This document shows, one piece after another, positions 1-7,995 of a stretch of DNA of 64,000 nt. Below the pieces are notes generated by a model. That model ran no database searches. It was given only the letters and a program-made list of their open reading frames with translations, and had not been told where the DNA came from. Numbering within the stretch: position 1 is the first letter of the stretch; every line of letters starts with the position of its first letter. This DNA comes from Sphingomonas sp. (GTDB taxonomy: Bacteria; Pseudomonadota; Alphaproteobacteria; Sphingomonadales; Sphingomonadaceae), in the NCBI RefSeq assembly GCF_019746015.1, contig NZ_JAIESM010000009.1, positions 1 through 64,000 of the forward strand, read 5' to 3'. The position numbers and the translations under genes are program-made.

Positions 1-390
1 CGCGGCCCCTTGCGCGGGCGCCCGGGGTGGCACCGCCGGCGGGCGCACCGCGGTCAGCCGGCCGGCGACCGCGCCATCGGCGCCCAGCACCGTCACGTCG
101 ATGCGGAACGCGCCCTGGTCACCCAGCGGCTGCACCTGGCGTTTCCAGGCCCAGTTGCGGCCGCCATTGGTCTCCGTGCCGGCAGTTTCGCCGCGCGGCG
201 GCACGCGCACGTCGGTAATGCTGTCAACGACGACATTGTGCGCCACCAGCTGCGCCAGCGCGGTATCGTCGAGCAGGGCGACGGTGCGGATCGCCTGCCC
301 CTCCAGCCGGATCAGCGCGAGCGCGGCCAGGCTGAACACGACCAGCGCGACCATCACTTCCAGCAGGGTGAAGCCCGATGCCCTAGCCAT
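1..390 (-). CDS. gspI: Type II secretion minor pseudopilin GspI (partial)
   Basis: The first 130 codons of this gene are present; the 3' end lies beyond the window edge. The protein begins MARASGFTLLEVMVALVVFS, a prepilin leader with the G|FTLLE processing site (Glu at +5) followed by a hydrophobic helix, as in GspI/XcpV minor pseudopilins that help form the tip of the secretion pseudopilus. Later residues include GRNWAWKRQVQP and GAFRIDVTVLGADG, resembling the globular GspI domain. The ATG (390-388) overlaps the end of gspH by 8 nt, so translation is probably coupled. Identity rests on the leader and on its place after gspH; a different minor pseudopilin is possible but less likely. Confidence 0.85.
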   Translation of the reverse strand, partial: MARASGFTLLEVMVALVVFSLAALALIRLEGQAIRTVALLDDTALAQLVAHNVVVDSITDVRVPPRGETAGTETNGGRNWAWKRQVQPLGDQGAFRIDVTVLGADGAVAGRLTAVRPPAVPPRAPAQGAA

Positions 391-910
391 TCACGGTTAC
401 CCGTCCGTCGCTGCCGATCGTCACGCGCGTGGTGATCGCATCACGGCGCAGATCGACCACCAGCGGCGCGCTGGCCAGCCCGGTTGAATCGAAGGTCACG
501 CGCGCGCGGCCCGATGCATCGGCGAGCGCCGGCGCGACGCCGCCGGCCCAGCGGGCCTGAACCAGCGGGCGCTGGTCGATCGCTACCCAGCTGCCGCGCT
601 CGCGCCGTTCAAAGCCATAGCCGTCGCGGCTCACCCACAGGCTGATCGAATGTCCCTCGACAATGGCCAGATCGTGCGCGGTGCGGGCGCGGGCGGCGAA
701 ACGCTCGGCCTCGTCGATCAGCCGGCCGCGCGGATCGGGCAGCGCCAGCACCACCAGCGCCGACATCAGCGCGATGATGGTGATGACGATCATCAGCTCG
801 ATCAGCGTGAAGCCCTGTTGGGCGGAACGCCCCAAGAGCGTGAAGCCCTGTTGGGCGGAACGCCCGGGAAGCGTGAAACCCCGCTGGTGTGGCGCGGCGG
901 CCCGCATCAT
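383..910 (-). CDS. gspH: Type II secretion minor pseudopilin GspH with triplicated leader motif
   Basis: This is a 175-aa pseudopilin of the type II secretion system. The segment GFTLIELMIVITIIALMSAL is the prepilin peptidase site plus the N-terminal helix, and the rest resembles a GspH globular domain. The leader is unusual: GFTL occurs three times (Gly11, Gly22, Gly33) because of two 11-residue tandem insertions, and only the last copy has Glu at +5. Cleavage after Gly33 would leave a 33-residue leader, against roughly 6-12 residues in most pseudopilins. The start ATG (908-910) overlaps the gspG stop by 4 nt. Removing both inserted units would give MMRAAAPHQRG|FTLIE, an ordinary leader. Confidence 0.88.
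   Translation of the reverse strand: MMRAAAPHQRGFTLPGRSAQQGFTLLGRSAQQGFTLIELMIVITIIALMSALVVLALPDPRGRLIDEAERFAARARTAHDLAIVEGHSISLWVSRDGYGFERRERGSWVAIDQRPLVQARWAGGVAPALADASGRARVTFDSTGLASAPLVVDLRRDAITTRVTIGSDGRVTVNG
804..882. repeat. 33-bp in-frame tandem repeat in the gspH leader
   Basis: Plus-strand units start at 804, 837 and 870 (partial), exactly 33 bp apart, each beginning agcgtgaa. The first two units share AGCGTGAAGCCCTGTTGGGC and differ only in their last few bases. Each unit encodes 11 residues containing GFTL and GRSAQQ, so copy-number changes keep the reading frame. Confidence 0.95.
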
Positions 911-1374
911 GGCTTCCGGCTGGCGTCCCAGCTGGTGATGTCGGCATTGTCGCCCTCGCCGCCATCCTGCCCATCGGCACCCTGGCTCCAGATGTCGACA
1001 TCGCCATGCGCGCCGGGGAAGCGATAGCGATAATCATGCCCCCAGGGGTCCTGCGGCAGTTTCTTGATGTAGCCGCCACGCGGATAGCGCGCCGGGTCTG
1101 TGATGCCGGCGGGCGCCACCACCAGCGCACGTAACCCGTCCTGCGCGGCCGGATAGCTGCCCTGCTGCAGCTTGTAGAGGTCGAGCGCCTGTTCGATCGT
1201 GCCGATGTCGGCGCGCGCCTTCTGCACCTTGCTCTGCTCGCCCAGCGACAGCACGTTGAAGGCCACGATCGTCGCCAGCAGGCCGATGATCAGGATGACC
1301 ACCATCAGCTCGACCAGAGTGAAGCCGGCCTCGCGGCGCCGGCGGCGGTGGTTGGCGGGTTCAGGCGGTGACAT
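907..1374 (-). CDS. gspG: Type II secretion major pseudopilin GspG
   Basis: This 155-aa protein is the main subunit of the type II secretion pseudopilus. It has a basic leader (NHRRRRREAG) followed by G|FTLVELMVVILIIGLLATI, the canonical processing site and helix. GEQSKVQKARADIGTIEQAL, LYKLQQGSYPAAQDGLRAL, DPWGHDYRYRFPGAHGDVDI and a C-terminal acidic SQGADGQDGGEGDNADI calcium-binding-like loop are hallmarks of GspG. It lies 9 bp after gspF and overlaps gspH by 4 nt (ATGA). Length and motifs match the family, so the call is firm. Confidence 0.97.
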   Translation of the reverse strand: MSPPEPANHRRRRREAGFTLVELMVVILIIGLLATIVAFNVLSLGEQSKVQKARADIGTIEQALDLYKLQQGSYPAAQDGLRALVVAPAGITDPARYPRGGYIKKLPQDPWGHDYRYRFPGAHGDVDIWSQGADGQDGGEGDNADITSWDASRKP

Positions 1375-1383
1375 GGCGTTTCC

Positions 1384-2607
1384 TCATTGGCCGGCAAGCG
1401 TGTTGAGCTGCAGGATGGGCAGCAGAATGGCGAGCACGATCGTTGCCACCACGCCGCCCATCAGCACGATGATCGCGGGTTCCAGCAGCGACAGCGCGGT
1501 GGCGGTGAAGCGGTCGAACTCGCGCTCCAGATAGTCGGCGGCGCGCTCCAGCATTTCATCCAGCCGCCCCGCCGCCTCGCCCGATGCGGCAAGATAGGTG
1601 AGCAGCGGCGGAAACACCCCCGAACGGCGCATCGCGGCGGACAGGCTGCCACCCTGGCGGATGGCGTCGGTAATCTCGTCGCTGGCCTGGCGCAGGCGGG
1701 CATTGTGGATGGTGCCGGTGGTGAGCGCCATCCCCTCCAGCAGCGGCAGCCGGCTGGCCACCATTGTGGACAGCGTGCGCGCCATCCGCGCCGCATGCAG
1801 ATCGCGCAGCAACCGGCCGATGAACGGGGTGCGCAGCAATATACTGTCAAAGGCCAGCTTGATCGCCGGCTGGCGCAGCGCAAAACGCGCCGCGACGCCC
1901 GCCAGCACCAGCGCGATGATCACCGCCCACCAGTAACCGGCAAGAAAGGCGGAAATCGCAATCACCACCCGGGTGAGCAGCGGCAATTGCTGGCCAACGG
2001 TATCGAACTGTTCCACCACCTGCGGCACGACGAAGATCATCAGCGCCGCCACCACGCCCATCGCCACCAGCGCGAGCACACTGGGATAGGCCAGCGCCGT
2101 CACCAGCTTGGCGCGGATTTCGGCCTGCCGCTCCAGCAGCGTGGACAGCCGTTCCAGGATGGTCGGCAGCGAGCCGGCGCTCTCCCCGGCAGAGACCATC
2201 GCGACATAGAGCGGCGGAAAGCTTTTGGGCTCGCGCGCCATGGCTTCGGCCAGCCGCCGCCCTTCCACCACGCCCGATTGCACGCGGCCGACAATCGCCT
2301 GCACATGCGGCTGCTCGGTCTGGCGGGTGATGGTGCGCAGGCTTTCCTCCAGCGGGCTGACCTGCGCGAGCGTGGCCAGCTGGCGGGTGAAGAGCGTCAG
2401 CTGCTGCCCGCTCATCCGGCCGCGGCCGATGCGGGAGAGCAGCGAGGGCGTGCGCTTTTCCAGCGGCGGCCGGCCCGGCTCCACCCGCACGACGAACAGC
2501 CGCCGTGCATCGAGCAGGTCGCGCGCCGCCTGCTGGCTGTCGGCACGGATGGCGCCGCGCTTTTCGCGGCCCTGCGTGTCGATCGCCAGATAGTCGAACT
2601 CAGGCAT
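1384..2607 (-). CDS. gspF: Type II secretion inner-membrane platform protein GspF
   Basis: This 407-aa polytopic protein anchors the assembly platform and contacts the GspE ATPase. It begins [20 protein letters not shown] and carries two T2SF domains, around residues 70-195 and 275-395. Hydrophobic segments are visible near residues 165-190 ([20 protein letters not shown]), 215-240, and at the C terminus ([19 protein letters not shown]). The motif [16 protein letters not shown] in the first domain is echoed by [16 protein letters not shown] in the second, as expected for duplicated GspF/PilC folds. The start overlaps the gspE stop by 8 nt. Confidence 0.96.
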   Translation of the reverse strand: MPEFDYLAIDTQGREKRGAIRADSQQAARDLLDARRLFVVRVEPGRPPLEKRTPSLLSRIGRGRMSGQQLTLFTRQLATLAQVSPLEESLRTITRQTEQPHVQAIVGRVQSGVVEGRRLAEAMAREPKSFPPLYVAMVSAGESAGSLPTILERLSTLLERQAEIRAKLVTALAYPSVLALVAMGVVAALMIFVVPQVVEQFDTVGQQLPLLTRVVIAISAFLAGYWWAVIIALVLAGVAARFALRQPAIKLAFDSILLRTPFIGRLLRDLHAARMARTLSTMVASRLPLLEGMALTTGTIHNARLRQASDEITDAIRQGGSLSAAMRRSGVFPPLLTYLAASGEAAGRLDEMLERAADYLEREFDRFTATALSLLEPAIIVLMGGVVATIVLAILLPILQLNTLAGQ

Positions 2608-4114
2608 CGGCCATATCGACGCGCGATACGCGCACCGCTTCCTCAGGCGTGGTCAGCCCGGCTTGCACCAGCGCACGTGCGGCGCTGCTCAGGGTCTGGC
2701 TGTGGAGGAAGGCGTGGCGGGCAATGGCGGCCTCGTCGGCGCCATCGTTGATCAGCCGGCGGATCGTGTCATCCACCCGCACCGCCTCGAACACGCCGAT
2801 CCGGCCGCGATAGCCGGTCTGGCCGCACTGGTCGCACCCCTGCGGCTCATAGATGGTGGTGCCGACGTCGATGCCCAGCAGCGCGGCAACCGGCGCAGAG
2901 GCGGGCACCGCGCGGCGGCATTCGCGGCACAGCCGGCGCACCAGCCGCTGCGCAATCACCCCGCGCAGGGTGGAGGCGAGCAGGAACGGCTCGATCTTCA
3001 TGTCACGCAGCCGGGTGATCGCGCCGACCGCGTCGTTGGTGTGGACGGTCGACAGCACCAGATGCCCGGTGAGCGAGGCCTGCACCGCGATCTCCGCCGT
3101 CTCGCGGTCGCGGATTTCGCCCACCATCACCACATCGGGATCCTGCCGCAGGATGGCGCGCAGGCCGGCAGCGAAGGTCAGGCCGACCTTGGGGTTGACC
3201 TGGGTCTGCCCCACGCCCTCCACCGCATATTCGACCGGGTCTTCCACCGTCAGGATGTTGCGCGTGCCATCGTTCAGCAGCCGGAGCGCGGCATAGAGCG
3301 TGGTCGTCTTGCCCGAGCCGGTCGGCCCGGTCACCAGCACGATGCCATTGGGTTCGGAAATCGCCGAACGCAGCATGGTGTTGATCGCCGGGTTCATGCC
3401 CAGCGCGTCCAGGTCAATGCCGGCATTGTCCTTGTCGAGAATGCGCAGCACCACGCGCTCGCCCGCCCGGCTCGGCAGGGTGGAGACGCGCACGTCAAGC
3501 GCCTTGCCAGCGAGCGACAGGCCCATGCGGCCATCCTGCGGCAAGCGGCGTTCGGCAATGTCCAGCCTGGCCATCACCTTCACCCGGCTGACGATGACCG
3601 GGGCGACATGGGCGGGCATTCTGAGCGTCTCGCGCAGCACGCCATCGATGCGCATCCGCACCACCAGCCCCGATTCATAGGGCTCGATATGAATGTCGGA
3701 CACGCCACTGCGCGCGGCATCGGCGATGATGCCGTTGATCAGCCGGATCGCCGGCGCGTCATCGGCAGTGTCGAGCAGGTCTTCGGCCGTGGGCAGGTTG
3801 CCGGCGATCAGGTCCAGCTCGTCGCCCAGCCCCAGCGACCCGGCGGCGGCCGCTGCTGCCTGCCCGTCCATCGCATAATGGTCTGACAGCAGCCGGTCGA
3901 ACGCCTCCGCCGTCAGCCGCCGCACGGTGAAGCGCTGCTGAAGGTGGCGGCGCAGCTCGATCAGCACTGTCGGGTCGCTGCCGTTCCGGAACGCCACCAC
4001 GGGTGCGCCGGCATCGTCCTCTTCCACCACCACCCCGAACCGCCGGGCAAAGCCATAGGGCACCGCCGGCAGCCGGGCCGCTTCGTGGAGCATCTCGTGG
4101 ACACCGGAATTCAC
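2600..4114 (-). CDS. gspE: Type II secretion ATPase GspE
   Basis: This 504-aa cytoplasmic ATPase powers pseudopilus assembly. The core carries the Walker A motif [15 protein letters not shown], the Asp-box region [18 protein letters not shown], Walker B-like [19 protein letters not shown] and the His-box [16 protein letters not shown]-terminal tetracysteine zinc module (CREC, then CDQC about 30 residues later) separates GspE-type ATPases from many twitching ATPases. The N-terminal domain has [20 protein letters not shown] leading into the conserved RLINGII segment. It is flanked by gspD (4-nt overlap) and gspF (8-nt overlap), and all key residues are present. Confidence 0.97.
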   Translation of the reverse strand: MNSGVHEMLHEAARLPAVPYGFARRFGVVVEEDDAGAPVVAFRNGSDPTVLIELRRHLQQRFTVRRLTAEAFDRLLSDHYAMDGQAAAAAAGSLGLGDELDLIAGNLPTAEDLLDTADDAPAIRLINGIIADAARSGVSDIHIEPYESGLVVRMRIDGVLRETLRMPAHVAPVIVSRVKVMARLDIAERRLPQDGRMGLSLAGKALDVRVSTLPSRAGERVVLRILDKDNAGIDLDALGMNPAINTMLRSAISEPNGIVLVTGPTGSGKTTTLYAALRLLNDGTRNILTVEDPVEYAVEGVGQTQVNPKVGLTFAAGLRAILRQDPDVVMVGEIRDRETAEIAVQASLTGHLVLSTVHTNDAVGAITRLRDMKIEPFLLASTLRGVIAQRLVRRLCRECRRAVPASAPVAALLGIDVGTTIYEPQGCDQCGQTGYRGRIGVFEAVRVDDTIRRLINDGADEAAIARHAFLHSQTLSSAARALVQAGLTTPEEAVRVSRVDMADA

Positions 4115-6339
4115 TTTGGCGGTGTCTCCTGCTGCTTTGCACCCTGCCCCGCCTGCGGCATCACAGGCAGCGCGATGCGGGGGTCTTCGATGCTGCCCGG
4201 CTTGCCCGGCGCCGGCAGTGGCGGCTCCGCGTTCAGATAGTCGCGCACCAGCTGGTCGATGCTGGGTTCGGTGTTGGGATTGTTAAGCCCCTGTTGGACA
4301 CGGACATAGCCATAGCGCTGCTCGGCCAGCCGCCGCGAATCCTCTGCCGTGCGCAGGATGGTGGGGCGGATGAAGATGATGAGGTTGGTCTTCGTCCGCG
4401 TTTTCGCGCGCGAGCGGAACAGCAGGCCCAGACCCGGAATGTCGCCCAGGAACGGCACCCGCTCCAGCGTGCGCCGCTCGTTATCGTCGAGCAGGCCGCC
4501 GATCACCGCGATCTGGCCGTCGTCCACGGTCAGCGTCGTTTCCACCTCGCGCTTGTTGAGGATGAGGTCGCTATTGTCCTGAGACACCGGCCCCGCGATC
4601 GAGCTGACCTGCTGGCGTAGGAACAGCTTGATGGTGCCCGACGAATTGACCTGCGGCCGCACTTCCAGCTGGATGCCGACATTTTCGCGCTGCACGGTGC
4701 GGAAGGCATTGTCGAAATTCTGGCTGAGCGCCTGGCCGGTGGTGATCGGCACTTCCTGACCCACCAGGATGCGCGCCGGCAGATTGTCCAGCGTCACCAC
4801 ATGCGGCGCCTGCAGCAGGTTCGACGTGGTGTCGCTTTTCACCGCGTTGATGATGCCGGCGAACACGCCGTCGCGCCCGATGCGTGTCGCAAAGCCGCCA
4901 AAACCGCCCGAGGCGCCCAGAATCTGCCCGATCGCGCTTTGCGCCAGCTGGTCGCTGATCGCGTTGTTGGTCGTGGTGACGGTGGTGTTGCCGTTGACCA
5001 CGGTGGTGGTGCGGTTGAGCTGGCGCGCGCCCACCGCGCCGGCGATGCTGAGCAGATTGGGCGCCGAATTCTGGAAGGTGGTGGAGGCAATGGGAATGCC
5101 CGAGCCGCCCAGCGAGCCAACCAGGAATTGCAGGCCCAGCCGGTTCGCCGTCTGGTCAGAAACTTCGGCGACAATCGCTTCGACCAGCACCTGCTCGCGC
5201 CGGGTGTCGAGCTGGCGCACCACTTCGGCCAGCTGGCGCTGCACTTCGGCCGGTGCGGCCACGACGATGGCGTTGGCGCCGACAAAGCGGGTGACGACGG
5301 CAGCGGTGCGCCCGCCCTCCGCCACGATGGCCGGCTGGGCATTGGGGTTCGCGCCCCCGCCGCCTCCCTGTTGCCCCGGAAATTGCTGCGCCTGGGGTGG
5401 CACGATGTTGCGCGCATTGGCGGCGGAGCCCGAGCCGCCAAAGCTGCTATTGCCCTGCTGCGAAAGCTGCGTCTGCTGCGGCAAAGTGGGCTGCTGGCCG
5501 ACCAGCTGCTGCAGCACCGGCAGCAATTGCTCGGCATCGGCATTTTGCAGGAACAGCACCTTCACCTCGGTGCCGAGCGAGGCGCGCTTGTCGAGATCGG
5601 CGGCAACCTCTGCCAGCCGGGCAACCGTGGCCGCATCACCGCGCAAGGCGACCGCGTTGGAGCTTTGCACCGGCACCACCGACACGCTCTGACCGCTCGC
5701 ATTGGCGCCGTTATTCTGCACCAGCGCCTGCAGCGCGGTGGCGATTTCGCGCGCGCCGGCATTTTTCAGCGCAACCACCTTGGTGGAGGCGCTGTCGGTA
5801 TCGATCTGGCGCAGCACTTCGCGGATGCGGCGGACATTGTCGGCAAAGTCGACGATCACGATCGAATTGCCGCCGCGATTGGAGGTCAGCGCGCCCTGCG
5901 GGCTGATCAACGCGCGCACCGTTTCGGTCGCGGTGGTCGCATCGATCGCATGCAGCCGCACCACTTCGGTGACCAGGCTGTTGCGGTCCGCACGCGCCAC
6001 ACCGCCCACGCGGCTGGGTTGCGTGGCGGCGCCATCCACCGGCTGGACGCGAAAGGCGCCATTGGCCGTCGGCACCGCGACCAGCCCGTTTGCGCGCAAG
6101 GTGGACAGGAACACCTCGAAATATTCAGAGCGTGACAGGGGCCGGTCGGTGACCACCGTCACCTTGCCCTGCACGCGCGCGTCGATGATGAAGGTGCGCC
6201 CCGTCACCTTTGCCGCATCGGCAATGAAGGCGCGGATATCGGCGTCGCGCACGTTGAGCGTCGTCTGCGCCGCGATCGGCGCGGCCATCTGGCCCACGCC
6301 CGCCAGCCACAAGGCGGCAAGAGGAACCAGCCGCTTCAT
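4111..6339 (-). CDS. gspD: Type II secretion outer-membrane secretin GspD
   Basis: This 742-aa secretin forms the outer-membrane channel. The chosen start gives a signal peptide ([20 protein letters not shown], cleavage near AAPIAA-Q) and overlaps the gspC stop by 4 nt; the open frame continues upstream only as an overlap with gspC. N0-N3 domains follow ([13 protein letters not shown], then repeated [19 protein letters not shown] modules), with a Gln/Gly-rich low-complexity linker about residues 295-330. The secretin core contains [13 protein letters not shown], the conserved [13 protein letters not shown] region and [17 protein letters not shown] near the end. The C terminus is proline-rich with no obvious pilotin-binding domain. 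Confidence 0.95.
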   Translation of the reverse strand: MKRLVPLAALWLAGVGQMAAPIAAQTTLNVRDADIRAFIADAAKVTGRTFIIDARVQGKVTVVTDRPLSRSEYFEVFLSTLRANGLVAVPTANGAFRVQPVDGAATQPSRVGGVARADRNSLVTEVVRLHAIDATTATETVRALISPQGALTSNRGGNSIVIVDFADNVRRIREVLRQIDTDSASTKVVALKNAGAREIATALQALVQNNGANASGQSVSVVPVQSSNAVALRGDAATVARLAEVAADLDKRASLGTEVKVLFLQNADAEQLLPVLQQLVGQQPTLPQQTQLSQQGNSSFGGSGSAANARNIVPPQAQQFPGQQGGGGGANPNAQPAIVAEGGRTAAVVTRFVGANAIVVAAPAEVQRQLAEVVRQLDTRREQVLVEAIVAEVSDQTANRLGLQFLVGSLGGSGIPIASTTFQNSAPNLLSIAGAVGARQLNRTTTVVNGNTTVTTTNNAISDQLAQSAIGQILGASGGFGGFATRIGRDGVFAGIINAVKSDTTSNLLQAPHVVTLDNLPARILVGQEVPITTGQALSQNFDNAFRTVQRENVGIQLEVRPQVNSSGTIKLFLRQQVSSIAGPVSQDNSDLILNKREVETTLTVDDGQIAVIGGLLDDNERRTLERVPFLGDIPGLGLLFRSRAKTRTKTNLIIFIRPTILRTAEDSRRLAEQRYGYVRVQQGLNNPNTEPSIDQLVRDYLNAEPPLPAPGKPGSIEDPRIALPVMPQAGQGAKQQETPPK

Positions 6340-7238
6340 TGCGCGTCCACGGCAATGACCAGCGGCAGCAGCTCGGCACCGCGTTCCACCGTCAGCGAAA
6401 TGGCGCCGCCCTTGGCCAGCTGGCCGCTCAGCGCATCGAAATCGCCCGGGCTGCTGACCGGCCGTCCGGCAATCTGTGTCACGATATCCCCCTCTTTCAA
6501 TCCTACCTGCCGGAACGCCGCACCCGATCCCTGCGGCCGCACCACCAGCCCCGTAACACGCCCATTGTCGATGCGGGGGATGAAACCGATCTCGCTGCGC
6601 AGCTTCTGCAGCGTCATCCCGATCCGCCCTGACGCTCCGGGCATCATGCCGCCCGTTGCCGCCCCCGGCGGCGGGGCCGTCGCCACGCCCGGCATCGCCC
6701 CCGGCATGCCGGCGGGCGATGCGGCATTGGTGCCGCCGGCGGACTGATCGATGAACAGGTCCTCGTCCGCGCCGTTGCGCGTCAGCGTGACATGGTCGAA
6801 GGTAACCGCCTTCAGTACCACGCCGGGCATCACTTCCTCGCCCACGGCATAGCTTTTCTGCACCCCATCCTCGCCCGCGATGATTGCGCCGCCCCGCCCG
6901 CTTGCCTCGTTCAGGCGGATGCCGAACAACGTCAGCTTCAGCGCGGTAACCTGTGCCGGGGCCTGCGGCGCCGGGGCCTGCAGGCGGAAGAACGGATCGA
7001 AATCCCCCAGCAGCGCCGCCGACGCCGGCGCGCCCGGTGCCGCATTGCCCAACGGCGCCAGCGGCGTGGCCAGCGCCCAGGCCAGCCGCGCCAGCTGCCA
7101 TGCCAACAGAGCCAGCAGCAGCCATTGCATGGCCGCAACCAGCGCATTGGCGGGAAGCCGGACGGCCACCCCGCGCATCCAGGCTGCAAAACTGTGCAGC
7201 ATTGCCCCTTGTTCCCCAGGCCCGGGAAAGCGGGCCAT
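6336..7238 (-). CDS. gspC: Type II secretion coupling protein GspC
   Basis: This 300-aa bitopic protein links the inner-membrane platform to the secretin. One TM helix lies near residues 33-58 (VAAMQWLLLALLAWQLARLA). It is followed by the HR domain (FRLQAPAPQAPAQVTALKLT, then LFGIRLNEASGRGGAIIAGE) and a C-terminal PDZ domain (GLKEGDIVTQIAGRPVSSPG). A Pro/Gly-rich linker (about 170-195) joins HR and PDZ. It is the first gene of the operon. The start is uncertain: ATG at 7238, or ATG at 7202, which has AAGGGG only 2 nt upstream. No strong promoter was recognised. Confidence 0.92.
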   Translation of the reverse strand: MARFPGPGEQGAMLHSFAAWMRGVAVRLPANALVAAMQWLLLALLAWQLARLAWALATPLAPLGNAAPGAPASAALLGDFDPFFRLQAPAPQAPAQVTALKLTLFGIRLNEASGRGGAIIAGEDGVQKSYAVGEEVMPGVVLKAVTFDHVTLTRNGADEDLFIDQSAGGTNAASPAGMPGAMPGVATAPPPGAATGGMMPGASGRIGMTLQKLRSEIGFIPRIDNGRVTGLVVRPQGSGAAFRQVGLKEGDIVTQIAGRPVSSPGDFDALSGQLAKGGAISLTVERGAELLPLVIAVDAQ

Positions 7239-7300
7239 GGGCGCGCTGTTACCATCGCGCAGTGGCGATGAGAAGTTGCGTCGGCATGGGCGGAGGCAAT

Positions 7301-7338
7301 AAAAAACCCGGGAGCGCCCGTAAGCGACCCCGGGTTTC
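7301..7338 (-). terminator. Rho-independent terminator after tRNA-Val
   Basis: On the minus strand, AAACCCGGG (7337-7329) pairs with CCCGGGTTT (7312-7304), separated by 16 nt, and the 3' arm runs into TTTTTTATT. It begins 8 nt after the encoded CCA of the tRNA, so it probably ends the tRNA transcript and insulates gspC. Confidence 0.85.
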
Positions 7339-7344
7339 TGGTGA

Positions 7345-7419
7345 TGGTGGGCGCGGCAAGGATTGAACTTGCGACCCCTGCGGTGTGAACACAGTGCTCT
7401 ACCACTGAGCTACGCGCCC
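7345..7419 (-). tRNA. tRNA-Val (anticodon CAC)
   Basis: The cloverleaf can be drawn by eye. The acceptor stem pairs GGGCGCG with CGCGCCC, the D arm is GCTC-AGTGGTA-GAGC, and the anticodon arm is CTGTG-TTCACAC-CGCAG. A 5-nt variable region and the T arm GCAAG-TTCAATC-CTTGC follow, then discriminator A and an encoded CCA. The anticodon CAC occupies plus-strand 7385-7387 and reads GUG (Val). Confidence 0.95.
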
Positions 7420-7471
7420 GGACCTCGATAATCCGGATGTGCCGGGGGTTGCCCGGCGAACAGAAGCGCCC

Positions 7472-7499
7472 CTCTAAGCGGGCGGCAAAGGCTTGTCCA
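7472..7499 (-). promoter_or_regulatory. Likely promoter of tRNA-Val
   Basis: On the minus strand TGGACA (7499-7494) is separated by 16 bp from TTAGAG (7477-7472), about 53 bp upstream of the mature tRNA 5' end. The -35 matches the TTGACA consensus at 5 of 6 bases; the -10 is weaker. Confidence 0.45.
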
Positions 7500-7528
7500 G
7501 CCCCGGCCGTCCGCTTTGTCGCACAAGA

Positions 7529-7801
7529 TTAGTTGACCGAGTCTTTCAGTCCCTTGCCCGGCTTGAACTTGGGCTGCGACGACGCCTTGATCGGCATCGG
7601 CTCACGCGTGCGCGGATTGCGGCCGACCGAAGCCTTGCGCTTGCTCACCGAAAAGGTGCCAAAGCCCACCAGCCGCACCGCATCGCCTTTGGCCAGCGCG
7701 GCCGAAATCGCGCCGAACACCGCTTCCACCGCCTTGCCCGCTTCCGCCTTGGTCAGACCAGAAAGATCGGCAACCTCGCCAATCAGCTCCTGCTTGTTCA
7801 T
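7529..7801 (-). CDS. hup: HU-family DNA-binding protein
   Basis: This 90-aa histone-like protein begins MNKQELIGEVADLSGLTKAE, contains VRLVGFGTFSVSKRKASVGR and the DNA-contacting signature GRNPRTREPMPIKASSQPKF, and ends PGKGLKDSVN. HU binds DNA without strong sequence preference and compacts the nucleoid. The chosen ATG is preceded by AGGGGA; a 21-residue upstream extension of the frame is not HU-like. It is transcribed after lon in the same direction but has its own promoter in the 178-bp gap. The lon-HU order is common in proteobacteria. IHF is excluded by length and sequence. Confidence 0.96.
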   Translation of the reverse strand: MNKQELIGEVADLSGLTKAEAGKAVEAVFGAISAALAKGDAVRLVGFGTFSVSKRKASVGRNPRTREPMPIKASSQPKFKPGKGLKDSVN

Positions 7802-7879
7802 TCCCCTAATCCCCCGATGATCTGTGCTTTTTGTCGATCCAGCCGCGCGGCGATTGAGTCGCACGGCTGCCGGCCGACA

Positions 7880-7908
7880 AATAAGGCGGAACGTCCAAAG
7901 TCTGTCAA
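7880..7908 (-). promoter_or_regulatory. Sigma70-type promoter of the HU gene
   Basis: Minus strand: a perfect TTGACA (7908-7903), a 17-bp spacer, then CTTATT (7885-7880), with an alternative TTATTT one base further on. It lies in the lon-HU gap about 80 bp upstream of the HU ATG. It matches consensus better than any other promoter seen in the window. Confidence 0.75.
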
Positions 7909-7968
7909 AAGAAATTCATCATTGGCGCGGGACGGCCGGCACATTTAAGTGCCTGAGACGGCGTTGGA

Positions 7969-7995
7969 CGCGGTTCCCCTCAGTGGGGAACCGCG
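7969..7995 (-). terminator. 11-bp perfect hairpin spanning the lon stop codon
   Basis: CGCGGTTCCCC and GGGGAACCGCG form a perfect 11-bp inverted repeat with a 5-nt loop. The lon stop (7980-7982) lies in the loop. There is no T-tract, so it is not a classical intrinsic terminator; it may stabilise the 3' end or attenuate read-through into HU. Confidence 0.5.

Noticed and set aside
4111..7125. A 1004-aa version of GspD
   Set aside because: The extra 262 residues read gspC in another frame; the signal peptide begins at 6339.
7345..7419. tRNA-His by the GTG seen near the anticodon
   Set aside because: In the folded arm the seven-base loop is TTCACAC, which puts CAC at positions 34-36, so it is tRNA-Val.
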